This document shows positions 33,611 to 44,256 of a DNA stretch of 64,000 nt, piece by piece. Numbering within the stretch: position 1 is the stretch's first letter; the number at the start of each line of letters is the position of its first letter. The DNA comes from Nitzschia sp. DOCU1 (Eukaryota; Bacillariophyta; Bacillariophyceae; Bacillariales; Bacillariaceae). A program made the position numbers and the translations under genes. The stretch covers positions 1,240,001-1,304,000 of the forward strand of contig OX595998.1 of the NCBI GenBank assembly GCA_951394045.1, in the 5' to 3' direction. Under the pieces are notes generated by a model. The model saw only the letters and a program-made list of their open reading frames with translations. It was not told the DNA's origin and did no database searches.

Positions 33611-34798
33611 ATGAAGATTGCAAACAGCATCCCGAAGAAGACCGCTGCCGAGAAGCAGGGTTTCAAATCAGCACCGGTCAGTATCGAAAGACCCGAGCCA
33701 AAGGAGCTCAAAGATGGGGCGTACAGTCAATACGACTTGCGCATTGACCCAAAAGATAAAAAGTCGTTGACACGACGCGTCAAACAACCGCATTTCACCA
33801 ACGGAACGCCCGAAGAGTGGTTCCTTTTCCTTATCGGACTTAAGGATGTGATCGCGGGTCAGGATTTGACTACGGGACCTCAGAAATTTGCGTTAACACG
33901 CAATTTGCTGAAAGGCCAGGTATTGGCCGCGTTCAACGCGAAGGCCTCGGAACTCGAAGCCGAAACTCCTGAGAGTTTTGAGAAAAGTTTGCATGCGGTT
34001 ACGGCGTATGTTCTCCCAAAACGCGCAGTGCAACTTCAAAAGCGCTATATGCGTCGGATCTGCCGAAAGCCCCCGAGGACGATGACAATGAAGGCATATG
34101 TGGCTCGGCTCCGCGAGCTAAACGAGTACCTCGCGCTATTCGACGAGAAAGCCGAGAAAAACAAAATTCCCGACGACGAGCTCATGGAGAATTGCGAGTT
34201 TGGGATCCCCGCCAAGTGGCGCAAGGAGATGATCCTACAAGGATTCGAGCCGGTGGAACACACCGTTCAAGACTTCGTAGACTTCTGCGAATGGCTGGAA
34301 GCTACTGAGGAAATCAATGAAGCCCTTAGCAAGAAGGCGGATAAGCATGGCAAGTCGAATGACGAAAATCCCTCAAAGAGGAAGCGCAGAGGCCCGAGAG
34401 CGGGAACCGACGGCAAGGCCGCAAAGTATGAATGCTTGTATCATGGAGCTAACAACACACACGCTTCCCATGATTGTCTTATTTTAAAGGACCAGGCGAA
34501 GAAGATGGCGTCTGCCCACTCCAACGTCGGAGGTCGTTTCAAAAAGACCCGCTTTGAAAACAAAACTTGGCGCCGCAGCGACAATGATGGCGATGGCGAG
34601 AAGAAGAAGAAAACAGGCGAGCTTCATGCCTACATTAAGTCTATGGTGGACAACGCGGTCAAGCAATTGGCCAAGAAACGCAAGGCCGAAGATCCTCCAT
34701 CGATGGACAACTTTAACTATGACATGGATGATCTCAACGATCTCCCAGATTTCGACAAGCTTAGTGTCAGTAGCGACAGCGATGTCGAAATGGATTGA
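33611..34798 (+). CDS. Gypsy 1 Gag with variant C-H-H-C knuckle
   Basis: The ATG at 33611 starts a 395-aa protein. A helical capsid-type region (about residues 60-230) includes R-R-I-C-R-K-P-P and the conserved W-R-K/Q-E/Q-M-I-L-Q-G-F-E-P block also present in gypsy 2. Near residue 277 lies C-x2-H-x5-H-x4-C, which sits where a CCHC zinc knuckle is expected. A Lys-rich tail and an acidic end follow. The frame closes with TGA at 34796, after which the same frame stays open into pol. Confidence 0.85.
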   Translation: MKIANSIPKKTAAEKQGFKSAPVSIERPEPKELKDGAYSQYDLRIDPKDKKSLTRRVKQPHFTNGTPEEWFLFLIGLKDVIAGQDLTTGPQKFALTRNLLKGQVLAAFNAKASELEAETPESFEKSLHAVTAYVLPKRAVQLQKRYMRRICRKPPRTMTMKAYVARLRELNEYLALFDEKAEKNKIPDDELMENCEFGIPAKWRKEMILQGFEPVEHTVQDFVDFCEWLEATEEINEALSKKADKHGKSNDENPSKRKRRGPRAGTDGKAAKYECLYHGANNTHASHDCLILKDQAKKMASAHSNVGGRFKKTRFENKTWRRSDNDGDGEKKKKTGELHAYIKSMVDNAVKQLAKKRKAEDPPSMDNFNYDMDDLNDLPDFDKLSVSSDSDVEMD

Positions 34799-37700
34799 CG
34801 ATGTGAGCCGGTGACTACGTGTGAATACAATAATAATAGTGGTAAATTGAACGATTACACTAGTTTTAACCATAGGGACGATGTCCAATACATGGAATCA
34901 TTTTACAATAGCGATAGCATTACGAGCGCAACACAAAATTTGCAAAAACCACACGCAAGCAGGAATTTCGTTAAACTAACGAAATCTCGAAGTTTCAGCT
35001 CTCTCGATGCATGTCTGGCGGAAGCACAGCGCGAGCGCGAGCTTTACTTATTGAACACGATTCGAGGTAGTCGAACTGTAGGCTCAAACAAACGACAAAA
35101 ATCCAGTCATCTAGTACCGATCACGTTTGCACGTGTTAACCAACGCAGCGGACGTCGGCAACAAGTAGTAACCGTCAAGGCACTTCTTGACTCTGGCGGT
35201 AGTGGCTGTCTCTGGAAGAAGAGCAGCGCTCGTAAACTAAAAATAAAGACCCAAAAGGCGACTACTGTATTCACGACTATGAGCGGTAGTTATAAGTGTA
35301 CTGAACGAGTGACCACGCAACTCAGTCTACCAGAACTACACGACGATCGATTGATCGAGTGGGACTTTCACCTAGCGGACGATCTAGGTAACTATGATAT
35401 GATTATAGGCAGGGACCTTATGCAAGAACTAGGTCTAGTGATCGACTTCAAAGCTATGGAAGTAGAATGGGACGACGCACGTATGCCAATGAAAGAAATA
35501 GATGCAACGACGGCGACGTCGTATCATGTACATGAACGCGGACACGTCGACGAGATGTCGGACCGCGTCAAGGAAATTCTCGACGCTAAGTACGAGAAGG
35601 CCGATGCACGTAGCATCGCTAGAGAGCAAACTCACCTTAGTAAGGATGAGCAAAGCAAGCTAGAACAACTACTAGCAAAATACCAGACCCTATTCGATGG
35701 TACCCTCGGCCGATGGCGTGGGCCCCCCTATGATATTGAAGTAGTAGAAGGTGCCAAGCCGTACCATGCTCTAGAGCGTACCCTGTACCGAAGGCGTACG
35801 AGCGTACCCTCCGCGATGAAGTCGAACGACTCTGTCGAGTCGGAGTACTCAAAAAGGTGAACCGCTCCGAATGGGGTGCGCCCACCTTTATCATCCCCCA
35901 AAAGGATGGAACAGTTCGATTCATCAACGACTTCAGAGAATTGAACAAACGGATTAAACGCAAGCCGTATCCAATCCCGAAGATTCAGGACTTACTGATG
36001 AAGCTAGAAGGCTTTCAGTACGCAATGAGTCTTGACCTCAACATGGGTTACTACCATATAGAGTTAAGCCCGGACAGTAAGAAGCTATGTACTATCGTAC
36101 TCCCTTGGGGTAAGTACGAAATGCAACGCTTGCCGATGGGACTCTCGAATAGTCCCGACATTTTCCAAGAGAAAATGGGCACCCTCTTTGAAGATCTAGA
36201 GTACGTACGAGTGTACATTGACGATCTACTAGAACTAACTAAAGGCGATTTTAATGACCACCTAGAGAAACTAGAAGTCATTTTCAAACGTCTACATGAC
36301 ACTGGTCTTAGGGTGAATGCCCGAAAATCCTTCTTCGCCCGAGGCGAATTGGAGTATCTTGGGTACTGGATAACACGAGACGGAATCCAACCAGTCGCCA
36401 AGAAAGTAGAAGCTATTCACGCTATGAACGCACCTACTAATAAGCGCGAGCTACGCAAGTTCATAGGCGTAGTTAATTACTACCGCGACATGTGGATTCG
36501 TCGCTCTGAAGTTTTAGCCCCGCTGAGCGCGCTAACTTCTAAAGAAGCCAAATGGCAATGGGGTCCGGTCGAGCAGAATGCCTTCGACACGATGAAACGA
36601 ATCTTAAGTAAGCAGACACTACTAACATACCCCGATTTCAACATACCTTACGAAATACACACCGATGCCAGTCATACTCAGCTAGGTGCAGTGTTATCGC
36701 AATGCGGGAAACCGATTGCGTTCTATAGTCGAAAATTGAACCCGGCGCAAACGCGCTATACTACGACGGAACGAGAGCTTTTAGCTATCGTCGAAACACT
36801 TAAGGAATTTCGCAAAATCCTTTTAGGACAGCAAATCAGAGTCTTCACAGACCATAAAAATCTTACGTATAAAGAATTTAACACGGAGCGCGTCATGCGT
36901 TGGCGCCTCTTAATCGAGGAGTTTGGCCCCGAACTTGTCTACATCAAGGGCGAACACAACGTCGTTGCGGACGCACTTAGTCGACTCGATCTCGACGATA
37001 GAGCTTTCCCCGAATCGCACTTAAATGAGTTTTTTGGGGGGCGACGAATTACCGCGCGACGCATTTCCACTCACTTACAAAAACATAGCGTGCATACAGA
37101 ATGCCGATCGCGCCTTATTAGCTAAAGTATGCACAAACCCGCTATATTCAGTCAAAGTCTATCGTGGGGGCGGAAAGAAGCGAGAACTAATAGTACGCGA
37201 GGACAAGATTGTTCTCCCAACAAGTCTCCAGAAACGGTGCGTCAAGTGGTATCATGAGATGCTCTGTCACCCAGGAGAAACACGTACCGAACAAACGATT
37301 CGACAACACTTCTACTGGAAGAACATCCGCGGCGATGTCGAGCGGATCTGCAAGTCCTGTCCGACCTGTCAGCTGACAAAGCGAAAGACAATCAAGTACG
37401 GGCATCTTCCACCCAAGGTGGCAGAAATAGACCCCTGGGATACATTATGTGTCGACCTGATAGGTCCATCCAAGATAAAGCAATTAGGTAGTAAGAAGAC
37501 ACTACAACTATGGTGTCTCACTATGATAGATCCCGCAACCGGATGGTTCGAGATGGTACGTATAGCAAATAAGGAAGCCTTTTCGATAGCCAGTGCGGCC
37601 GAAATGGCGTGGTTCATGCGATATCCATGGCCACAAAAGATTATTTATGACAGCGGAACTGAATTCATGGGAGAATTCCGAAGAATGGTGCGCGAAGACT

Positions 37701-38230
37701 ATGGCGTAATGACCAAGCCAATTACAGCGCGAAACCCGCAGGCTAATTCGATTATCGAGCGAGTTCATCAAACCATAGGGAACATGATTCGCACTTTCGA
37801 GTTGCAAAACTCCGAAGACACGGAGTCGCTGGACAGAGTCCTCGCAGCCACTATGTTCGCAGTACGCGCAACGTATCACACAATGATGCAAGCGATGTCA
37901 ACACAGCTAGTGTTTGGCCGCGACGCTATCCTAAATACCCGGTTCGAAGCTAACTGGAAATTAATTAAGGAACGAAAGGAATCTCGTATTATCCAAAATA
38001 ACACAGCTGAAAACAAGACGCGAAGAGTTTACCGGTATCGCGTAGGACAGAAGGTAATGGTCTGTAATGAACAAACCCGCAAATATGGGACGAATCCTTA
38101 TAGCAGTCCGTATGAGATCGTGCACATTAATGACAATGGCTCTATTCGCATCAGAAAGGGAGCAGTGCAACATACGTACAATATCCGGAATCTGCATCCG
38201 TATGAGGAACGCAATGCTGCAGACGAGTGA
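34799..38230 (+). pseudogene. Gypsy 1 Pol: protease, RT, RNase H, integrase (two frame breaks)
   Basis: The frame continues from gag across one TGA. Protease motif L-L-D-S-G lies near 35185 and I-I-G-R-D near 35405. A small deletion/insertion near 35770-35800 shifts the frame just before RT. RT (35857 on) has Y-I-D-D near 36220. RNase H starts T-D-A-S (36660) and ends A-D-A-L-S-R. A six-G run (37036-37041) then shifts the frame into integrase (to 38230). The integrase has the H-H-C-C finger (C-x2-C at about 37350), then D in C-V-D-L-I-G-P, D in Y-D-S-G-T-E-F and E in I-I-E-R-V. All domains match gypsy 2 closely. Confidence 0.9.
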
Positions 38231-38245
38231 GCTCTTAGAAGCCCT

Positions 38246-38260
38246 TGTCATGGGGGCGCA
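38246..38260 (+). other. Polypurine-tract-like sequence of gypsy 1
   Basis: GTCATGGGGGCGCA directly precedes the 3' LTR. The same CATGGGGGCG word precedes the 3' LTR of gypsy 2 on the minus strand (48910-48925). Confidence 0.6.
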
Positions 38261-38677
38261 TGCAGTACACTAGAATATCCCTCTAGATCTAACAAGTAGT
38301 TAGAGTAATGAGTACACACAATGGCCTACGTGTAGTACCTACATACCTTAGATACATACCTGGCTGACGTTGACTTGGTCGAACGTCTGTGGACGCAAGG
38401 ACGGATGGGCAAGGCCGGCGCGGCTGACGAGCAATGACAACGACAACGGCAAGCGCGGCGAGCCGTCGACGTCTACTACTGGACTAGAACTTCCAACGGT
38501 ATCTAGCTACGGACCTTGAAGAGATTCGAGAAGCTAGATCGGTGGGAGTTGTATCCAACGCATGCAGGATGCGTTGAGGAAAGACCCTGGTGGTCTAGGA
38601 GCGATAGAATCAGCGATAACTTAGATCTCACAATTATTTCCACTACAACTTTTTCATCGTACTTTCAGCGTAGTGCA
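38261..38677 (+). repeat. 3' LTR of gypsy 1
   Basis: This 417-bp sequence matches 33163-33573 with a 6-bp extra segment. Confidence 0.93.
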
Positions 38678-38681
38678 GTAG

Positions 38682-39905
38682 GGATTCACCCATTCTTGGT
38701 AAAAAACCTCTCCCAGGGGGAAGAGGAAAACCAAGAATGTTCTTCGCGCATCTTTCGCTTCTCGTAGGGATTGTTGAGACCCAAGCCAGGTTCCAGACGG
38801 GAAATGAGTTTTTCGTCCGCCTGCTTCTCTTTGCAAGCTTTTCTTTGGGTCGTTTTCTTGGACTGCCACAATCGTTTTCGTTCTTGTTGATCCATCTCAG
38901 TTTCACCACGCAAGACGCCCTCGCGGCCACGCTTGGCGGCGTAGACTTCTTCGGGCGCTACAACCCAAGCATCATTGACATGCAATGGTAGGACTTCCTC
39001 CATGGCAATCGCTGGTGCTGACGCTGTTCGGACTTCTGCTTCATCGGCAATGGGTCAAGGAGCAAAGTGATAGTTGGAAAGTCCATCCAGTTTGCTGCAA
39101 AGGTTGGCAAAGAGCACCTTCATTTCGTCCTTGACCTTGTCCTCCTCGGTCTTCTTCTCTTCGGCATCCTTGTTGTATTCTACAGCCTTCTTCAAGTATT
39201 CCCGCTCGTACAGTTCGCCCAAACCCAACTTGGACTTTTCTTGACTCACTGCAGGAAGCTCACCACGTTTCTTGTGCCAACCCACATCTGGCAATTCCCA
39301 CGGGACGACATCGTCCCAGTCTTTGGCTGTGTTCAATTGTAATTGTCGGCACCTGTTTACTCACCATTTCGAATTCGGGCGTCGCATCAAGCAAGGAGTT
39401 GACCGGTCGTGATATCGACTTGGTCTCGCCTGTCATTTGCCCTGGTTTCTCTGCCATCATCTCACTCTCCAGCTGCTCGGTTTGCTTCCGTAGCTTTTCC
39501 TGTTGTTTGGCATGTCGGGAATCGTCGGGCTTCTTTTTCTTGCCGGAATCCTCTTCGTTTTCAGAGTCATTGCTCTGATCACCCCAACCTGCCTTTCTAT
39601 CTTCATTTTGATTCACCTCTTCAAAGTCGTACTCCCCCAAGAATCGTCATCACCCTTAACTTCTTCCTTGGCCTTTTTGGCATTCTGCAGCAGTCATGTT
39701 AGCATCATCTTCTGCTTCACTATCATCTTCATTGCCATTTTGGTAAAGGCTATACAGGGCTTCAATATCTTCGTCGCCGCGGTACTTTTTTCGTTTGACC
39801 GGGGTGGGATCCTCCTCGTACAATGGGGAGCGACAAAACAAGTCGCCTCCCGCCTTCCATCGTCATTGTCGGCAACAATAGCACGCCTATTTTAGTACTA
39901 TTTCA
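38682..39905 (-). pseudogene. MPP10: MPP10 (U3 snoRNP) pseudogene, main fragment
   Basis: On the minus strand the pieces read, in order: an acidic part (39841-39656), a Lys/Glu-rich part ending L-L-D-A-T-P-E-F-E-M (39640-39370), D-W-D-D-V-V-P through S-K-L-G-L-G-E-L-Y-E-R-E-Y to L-C-S-K-L-D-G-L-S-N-Y-H-F-A-P (39330-39058), and M-E-E-V-L-P through P-E-E-V-Y to K-M-R-E-E (39003-38740). These are the hallmark blocks of MPP10, a scaffold of the U3 small-subunit processome needed for 18S rRNA maturation. Lesions are frame shifts near 39690 and 39645, a shift/deletion near 39360, and TGA at 39055. The N-terminal third is missing. An intact copy must exist elsewhere if the gene is essential. Confidence 0.85.
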
Positions 39906-39944
39906 TTCATATTCATGTGTATGTTGACCTCGCCCGCGCGCCGG

Positions 39945-39976
39945 TAGTTTCGGTAACGTTTTCCCCAACATCTTAA
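39945..39976. repeat. Left flank of the piggyBac pair: half of the dispersed CCCCAAC repeat with TTAA
   Basis: TTTTCCCCAACATC is followed by TTAA at 39973-39976. The missing other half (GTTGGGGAATCC) lies at 54114, directly after the TTAA that ends element B. Confidence 0.88.
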
Positions 39977-39991
39977 CGCCAATCAGAAGCC

Positions 39992-40060
39992 ATGCCGCTA
40001 TAGCAGCACGAAATAAATTTCGCGCCGCTATAGCGTCACGAAATTTTATCTTCGTCCAAT
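39992..40060. repeat. Subterminal palindromes of element A, left end
   Basis: GCCGCTATAGCAGCACG and GCCGCTATAGCGTCACG occur side by side. At the right end (44192-44206) the related GCCGCCATAGCGGCGTG appears. They are likely binding sites for the element's own transposase (inference). Confidence 0.65.
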
Positions 40061-40233
40061 CGTTGGCCTAACTCTCTCCAACGTCGAAACAGATCCGACC
40101 GCACGAAAGAGCGTGCAATTTTACCTAGGGTCGGTCATGCCGGTGAGCTCCATGCTTTCGGTTCCCGCCCTCCTATCGGACACGAAAACTGAGCCTGTCG
40201 GGGCGAAGTTTGCCAAAAAATTAAAACCCCACC

Positions 40234-43134
40234 ATGTCGGCACCCCCAACGGCCCCCACGGGCCACCAGGATTCCTTCCAACCGATCCGGGCGGTTCCTA
40301 GACGTGTCAGGGAGCCTGATGACTGGTCTCGGGTTAGCGACGACCATATTGATGAACTTGTCCATGCCGAATCCATTTTTGTCTCAAATTCGGACAATTC
40401 ACGTGATATGGGCCCACCATCGCCGAATGAGACAAACGATGCTGCGACCGACGGCATTGGAGTCAACGAGGCTACTGCAAACGAGAAAGATGATGCTGCC
40501 AGTGCTGGTTCTGCAGTGGAGGAGGCTATTGCAGGTGTGTTGGCACTTGACCCTGGCGCCGCCGGCATAGAGCGTTCGAAAAAATTTTCATACAGAAAGA
40601 AGAAACTTCTCGGTGACGCCCAGCTCTACTCGACAACTGGCTTCCCAATTCCAGGCATTCCTGGGCGGATTGTTGGTGTAATTGTCGAGTGTCCCAACAA
40701 GAAGCGGAACAATGGCCAGTTCAGGGTCGATTGGATCACCCATTCCCCGGGCATGCCTGCTACCGTCGACCGTTCATTGCTTCGAAAGAGGTGCCCGGCC
40801 AACGATTACATTCGGTCCCATTTCCAACAAGCAGCTCATGACTACGAGCATGCAGGTCCTGCTGGAATTCGGCAACACCTCCACATGTCAACTACTCAGG
40901 CACCAGGTCCAACAGCCTCTCCTATTCAAGCCACGCCACCTCCACAGGCCACCATTGTACTCACGACTCCGGTGAGGTATGCAGCACGGGCGGCAATGAT
41001 GACGGCGGCAGACTCTGTCTCAACGATGACAAAAAGCAATTTCACGGGGCTATCAGCGCTATCAACTGCTAGGTCGACTAGAAGCAATGCTAGTGGAGGG
41101 AGCTATGTTGACTCGGATTCCCAGGACGGGGACGACTTGGACGAAGACGACAACGCCTGGCTCAACATTCCCGACGAGATCGAAGTAGAGCTAGAGGAGC
41201 CATCTGATGATGAAGATGGTCAGAACGACAATGGCATCCCCGGTGGACAGTTTGTTTTTAATTTGGTAGACGAAACTACCGACATGAATGCGTGTCCACC
41301 ACTCTACCATGGCCCAACTGGACTCAAGACGGGTGTTGCCCAATCGTTCAAGAACCCGACGGACTGCCTGCGACAGTGTGGTGGTCTCACTGTGCGTTTT
41401 GTTTCGAATCTTGCAAGGAAAACGAACCTGTATTTCAACAATAAAATTAGGCCCAACTTGAACCGGAACATGAGTTACTGTGGCAAAGAGTGGAGGAATG
41501 TTACAACGAAGGAGATGCATGTGTTCTTGGGAATTCTACTGCGGATTTCGATGCAGGAAAGAGACGGTGGAGGCTACGTTGCTTACTTCGCGGGAGAAGA
41601 CAAGAAGCTAAGCACAGGGCTGGACTCCGACTCAGAGGACAAGACGCTGGAGGGTACGAAAGGGTGGGCGCAGAAATACATGTCACTTACAAGGTTCAAG
41701 CAGATTCGTGGGGCCTTCCACCCCATGGACAAGGTTGCCGGATACGGTGGCGACAAGTGTTACCAGTTACGTGAGGCATTGAATAACCTAAACGCAGCGT
41801 CGAAGAGGACCTTTCATCCTGGTCCTAATTTGGCGTTTGATGAAGGCGGCGTTTCTTGCCGCAGCCGTTTGTGTCCCGTCCGCCAATATAACAAATCCAA
41901 GCCACAGCCCTACCGTGTCGATTTCTTCATCCTCGCAGACTCAGTCACTTACGCAATCCTACATATGGATGTGTACCAAGGAAAGAAGGAGTGTAACTCG
42001 TTCATCAAAGAAGAGGCACAGTCGCTGCCGACAACACAAAAGGCTGTGGTAAACGAAGCACTACAGAGGGGACTCCACGATGAAGGTTTGGAACATGGCT
42101 ACCGGACTCTGAGTATGGATAATCGCTACCAGTGCCCAGAACTGGCAGTCAGGCTACGAAATCGCTGCCACTTGCTCTCAACTGGGACGTGCAAGCAGTC
42201 AAGGAAGGGTTGGCCAAAGGATCTGATGATGATGCCGGACAGAGGCAAACGAGGTGAATCCCTAATTGCCTACGATAAAGTGAACGACATTGTCTGCATG
42301 CAATGGCGGGACAATAAAGTTGTGAACGTTTGCGCAAGTATAACGGATGTCGCAGAAGAAGACGTCGGTCGACGAGAAGGAAACACCATGCGGATGCTCA
42401 GGGTTCCAAGGGCGTTGCGTCACTATCACCGGTACATGGGTGGCGTAGACAGAGGAGATCAAATGAGGATGCACCATGGCGGCTGGGCCCGAAAAGGGCA
42501 CTTCAAAAAATGGTATAAAAAAGCGTTCTTTGCAGTGCTTGACTGCATGCTCCTCAACGCCCTCATCGCATGGAATTTGTCTGTCGACGAGCCAGGAATG
42601 AATCGTCGTCGACACTTTAGCAGGTATGATTTCTATTCATGGATCGCGGACAATTTCTTGAACTACGAAGATGAGAACGATGGTCGGCCTTTGGACGACC
42701 GTACTGCTGCGGTTACTGCACAGGTTGGACAAATGGGAGTGCAGGCACAAGCGACTACCAATGGCGATGTTGCAGGAAAATGTCACATCGAAGGCCCTAC
42801 CTCGGAAAAAGAAAGGAGATGTCTAGTATGTCAGTTGGATGCACGATTGACTGGGTTGAACAAAAACACCAGAGCAAGCGTTTGTTTGTGCCGGAATTGT
42901 GGCCCCTGTCACATGCATATCCCGACAGACATAGAGGAACGGCAGCTCCACAAGTTGTTCCCGAAGGGGATGTCATGCCACACCATCCTCACTAGCGAAC
43001 TGGGGCGACAAATTTGGAGAAATGTGAACGGGAAGATCACAGTCCAATACGGTCACCCGGCACTGACACAGCTGAAAGTACGACTGGGCAAAGCCCCACA
43101 ACAGAGAAAAAGAAGGATCCGCCTTTGTCGGTAA
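40234..43134 (+). CDS. PiggyBac-type transposase (element A), intact
   Basis: The frame is uninterrupted over 966 aa. A variable, acidic N-terminal region is followed by K-F-S-Y-R-K-K-K and a conserved block with F-P-I-P-G-I. The DDE_Tnp_1_7 (piggyBac) domain starts near residue 350. Candidate catalytic Asp residues are in L-A-F-D-E-G-G (near 41838), S-M-D-N (near 42118), W-R-D-N (near 42309) and G-G-V-D-R-G-D (near 42447), the spacing and context of piggyBac's four Asp. The usual K-W-Y-K-K-x-F-x-x-x-L-D block follows. The C-terminus has a Cys/His-rich finger (C-L-V-C ... C-L-C-R-N-C ... H-M-H). It is about 65% identical by eye to the element B protein in the core. The intact frame suggests recent or current activity. 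Confidence 0.93.
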   Translation: MSAPPTAPTGHQDSFQPIRAVPRRVREPDDWSRVSDDHIDELVHAESIFVSNSDNSRDMGPPSPNETNDAATDGIGVNEATANEKDDAASAGSAVEEAIAGVLALDPGAAGIERSKKFSYRKKKLLGDAQLYSTTGFPIPGIPGRIVGVIVECPNKKRNNGQFRVDWITHSPGMPATVDRSLLRKRCPANDYIRSHFQQAAHDYEHAGPAGIRQHLHMSTTQAPGPTASPIQATPPPQATIVLTTPVRYAARAAMMTAADSVSTMTKSNFTGLSALSTARSTRSNASGGSYVDSDSQDGDDLDEDDNAWLNIPDEIEVELEEPSDDEDGQNDNGIPGGQFVFNLVDETTDMNACPPLYHGPTGLKTGVAQSFKNPTDCLRQCGGLTVRFVSNLARKTNLYFNNKIRPNLNRNMSYCGKEWRNVTTKEMHVFLGILLRISMQERDGGGYVAYFAGEDKKLSTGLDSDSEDKTLEGTKGWAQKYMSLTRFKQIRGAFHPMDKVAGYGGDKCYQLREALNNLNAASKRTFHPGPNLAFDEGGVSCRSRLCPVRQYNKSKPQPYRVDFFILADSVTYAILHMDVYQGKKECNSFIKEEAQSLPTTQKAVVNEALQRGLHDEGLEHGYRTLSMDNRYQCPELAVRLRNRCHLLSTGTCKQSRKGWPKDLMMMPDRGKRGESLIAYDKVNDIVCMQWRDNKVVNVCASITDVAEEDVGRREGNTMRMLRVPRALRHYHRYMGGVDRGDQMRMHHGGWARKGHFKKWYKKAFFAVLDCMLLNALIAWNLSVDEPGMNRRRHFSRYDFYSWIADNFLNYEDENDGRPLDDRTAAVTAQVGQMGVQAQATTNGDVAGKCHIEGPTSEKERRCLVCQLDARLTGLNKNTRASVCLCRNCGPCHMHIPTDIEERQLHKLFPKGMSCHTILTSELGRQIWRNVNGKITVQYGHPALTQLKVRLGKAPQQRKRRIRLCR

Positions 43135-43197
43135 CTGTATAATAATTGATTAGTTAGAAAAGAGTAACTGTATTATAATTGATTAGTTAGAAAAGAG
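43132..43197. repeat. 33-bp tandem duplication after the element A transposase
   Basis: Two copies of an AT-rich unit (TAACTGTATAATAATTGATT and on) lie directly behind the stop codon, in the gap between the two convergent ORFs. Confidence 0.8.
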
Positions 43198-43220
43198 GTC
43201 ACTAGATAATTAGACTATCT

Positions 43221-43852
43221 CTATTTGCTCCCGGCATTCTTGAAACCAGTGTAGGTACCGCCTTGTGGGGCAGGGAACGAATCCTGGATCTCTCCCACTA
43301 CGCAAGCTGGAAGTGGCTTACGGTTGCCCTTTCCTAGGTAACCACTGATGAAGGTTGTTAGGGTTCCTTCGTGGGGATGCCCTGTTCCAACATTGCATCA
43401 CCCCTGTCAACGAATAGGTGCTCATACATGGTACGCCCACCGGTGCCCTCAACCACCTGATTCAAAAAGCACCGCGACTCCCCACACCATTCGCACTTAG
43501 GTTCGATGGGAGGCAAAGTAGCACCAGCAGAAAATTTGCCCGAATTGCGCAAGTACTGCTGGAAAGCTTTGACGTCCTCAGCTGAAATCTTGTCCGGGAA
43601 GTCGAAGGTCATGAAGCGAGGGTCCGGACCTGGTTCGCTGAACATACGAATGTTGTTCCCAATGTTCGTCACTTCAATCACATCGATCGTCTCGTTCCTA
43701 CCAGTGCGGCGGTTCTGCTCTTCGTTAGAGAGCCGAATCGCCGTTGCAACTGTGGAGTCCATCGGATCTGGCTCGGTATCCGAGCCGTACCTAACCCCCC
43801 CGAAGTCCATGCCGTAGGGGTTATGAGAGAGGTCTCTGGCGTTCGAACCCAT
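43221..43852 (-). pseudogene. Accessory ORF2 of element A, one frame break
   Basis: The minus-strand frame from 43852 gives N-P-Y-G-M-D-F, then R-L-S-N-E-E, M-F-S-E-P-G-P-D-P-R-F-M-T-F-D-F-P, and a C-x2-C-x4-C motif (C-E-W-C-G-E-S-R-C). It stops at 43358. The rest (F-I-S-G-Y-L-G-K-G-N-R-K to Y-T-G-F-K) continues in another frame to TAG at 43221-43223. Relative to element B a few codons are missing at the break. The same protein in a second element, in the same convergent position, argues that it belongs to the transposon. No known family comes to mind; the Cys motif suggests a small zinc-binding protein. Confidence 0.78.
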
Positions 43853-43961
43853 CGTATTAGATACTCTAAACGAGTGAAATGAATCAATACTGTCATGGTT
43901 TGGTGTTGGATGCAGAAGGATGATTGTTGGAGGGAGTTCGATAGCATGTATTTACTACGAC

Positions 43962-44109
43962 AAGGATAAGGTAAGGATAAGGTAAGGATAAGGTAAGGGT
44001 AAGGATAAGGTAAGGATAAGGTAAGGATAAGGTAAGGATAAGGTAAGGATAAGGTAAGGATAAGGTAAGGATAAGGTAAGGATAAGGTAAGGATAAGGTA
44101 AGGATAAGG
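43962..44109. repeat. 11-bp minisatellite (GGATAAGGTAA)n
   Basis: About 13 near-perfect copies with one GGTAAGGG variant lie between ORF2 and the right end of element A. It is G-rich on the plus strand. Confidence 0.93.
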
Positions 44110-44256
44110 CCAATGCTGAAAAAATCGGCACGAAATACGTATTTTGTGCCGCTGAAATCGGCACGAAATTGGGCGGCCCGGCGCACCGCACGCCGCCATA
44201 GCGGCGTGAAATTCACCTCATCCGATTGGCGTTAACCCCATTCCGAAAGATGGGAT

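Larger units (their letters stand above)
33159..38681 (+). mobile_element. Ty3/gypsy LTR retrotransposon 1, full length, with GTAG duplication
   Basis: The LTRs are at 33163-33573 and 38261-38677; both start TGCAGTACACT and end TAGTGCA. GTAG flanks both ends (33159-33162 and 38678-38681). Integrase lies after RT and RNase H, the gypsy order. The LTRs differ by about five substitutions and a 6-bp indel, so this copy is older than gypsy 2. Confidence 0.95.
39977..44231 (+). mobile_element. PiggyBac-type DNA transposon A
   Basis: The 4,255-bp element is flanked by TTAA (39973-39976 and 44232-44235), the invariant piggyBac target. Its ends are CGCCAATCAGA and, as reverse complement on the right, CGCCAATCGGA. 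It contains a transposase on the plus strand and a second ORF on the minus strand, facing each other. Both ends carry GCCGCTATAGC-type palindromes. Confidence 0.92.

Noticed and set aside
43962..44109. Internal telomere repeat
   Set aside because: The unit is GGATAAGGTAA, not a TTAGGG type, and it is bounded by transposon sequence.
43893..44216. Repetitive L-I-L-T-L-S-L-P-Y-P-Y protein
   Set aside because: Purely a translation of the 11-bp minisatellite.
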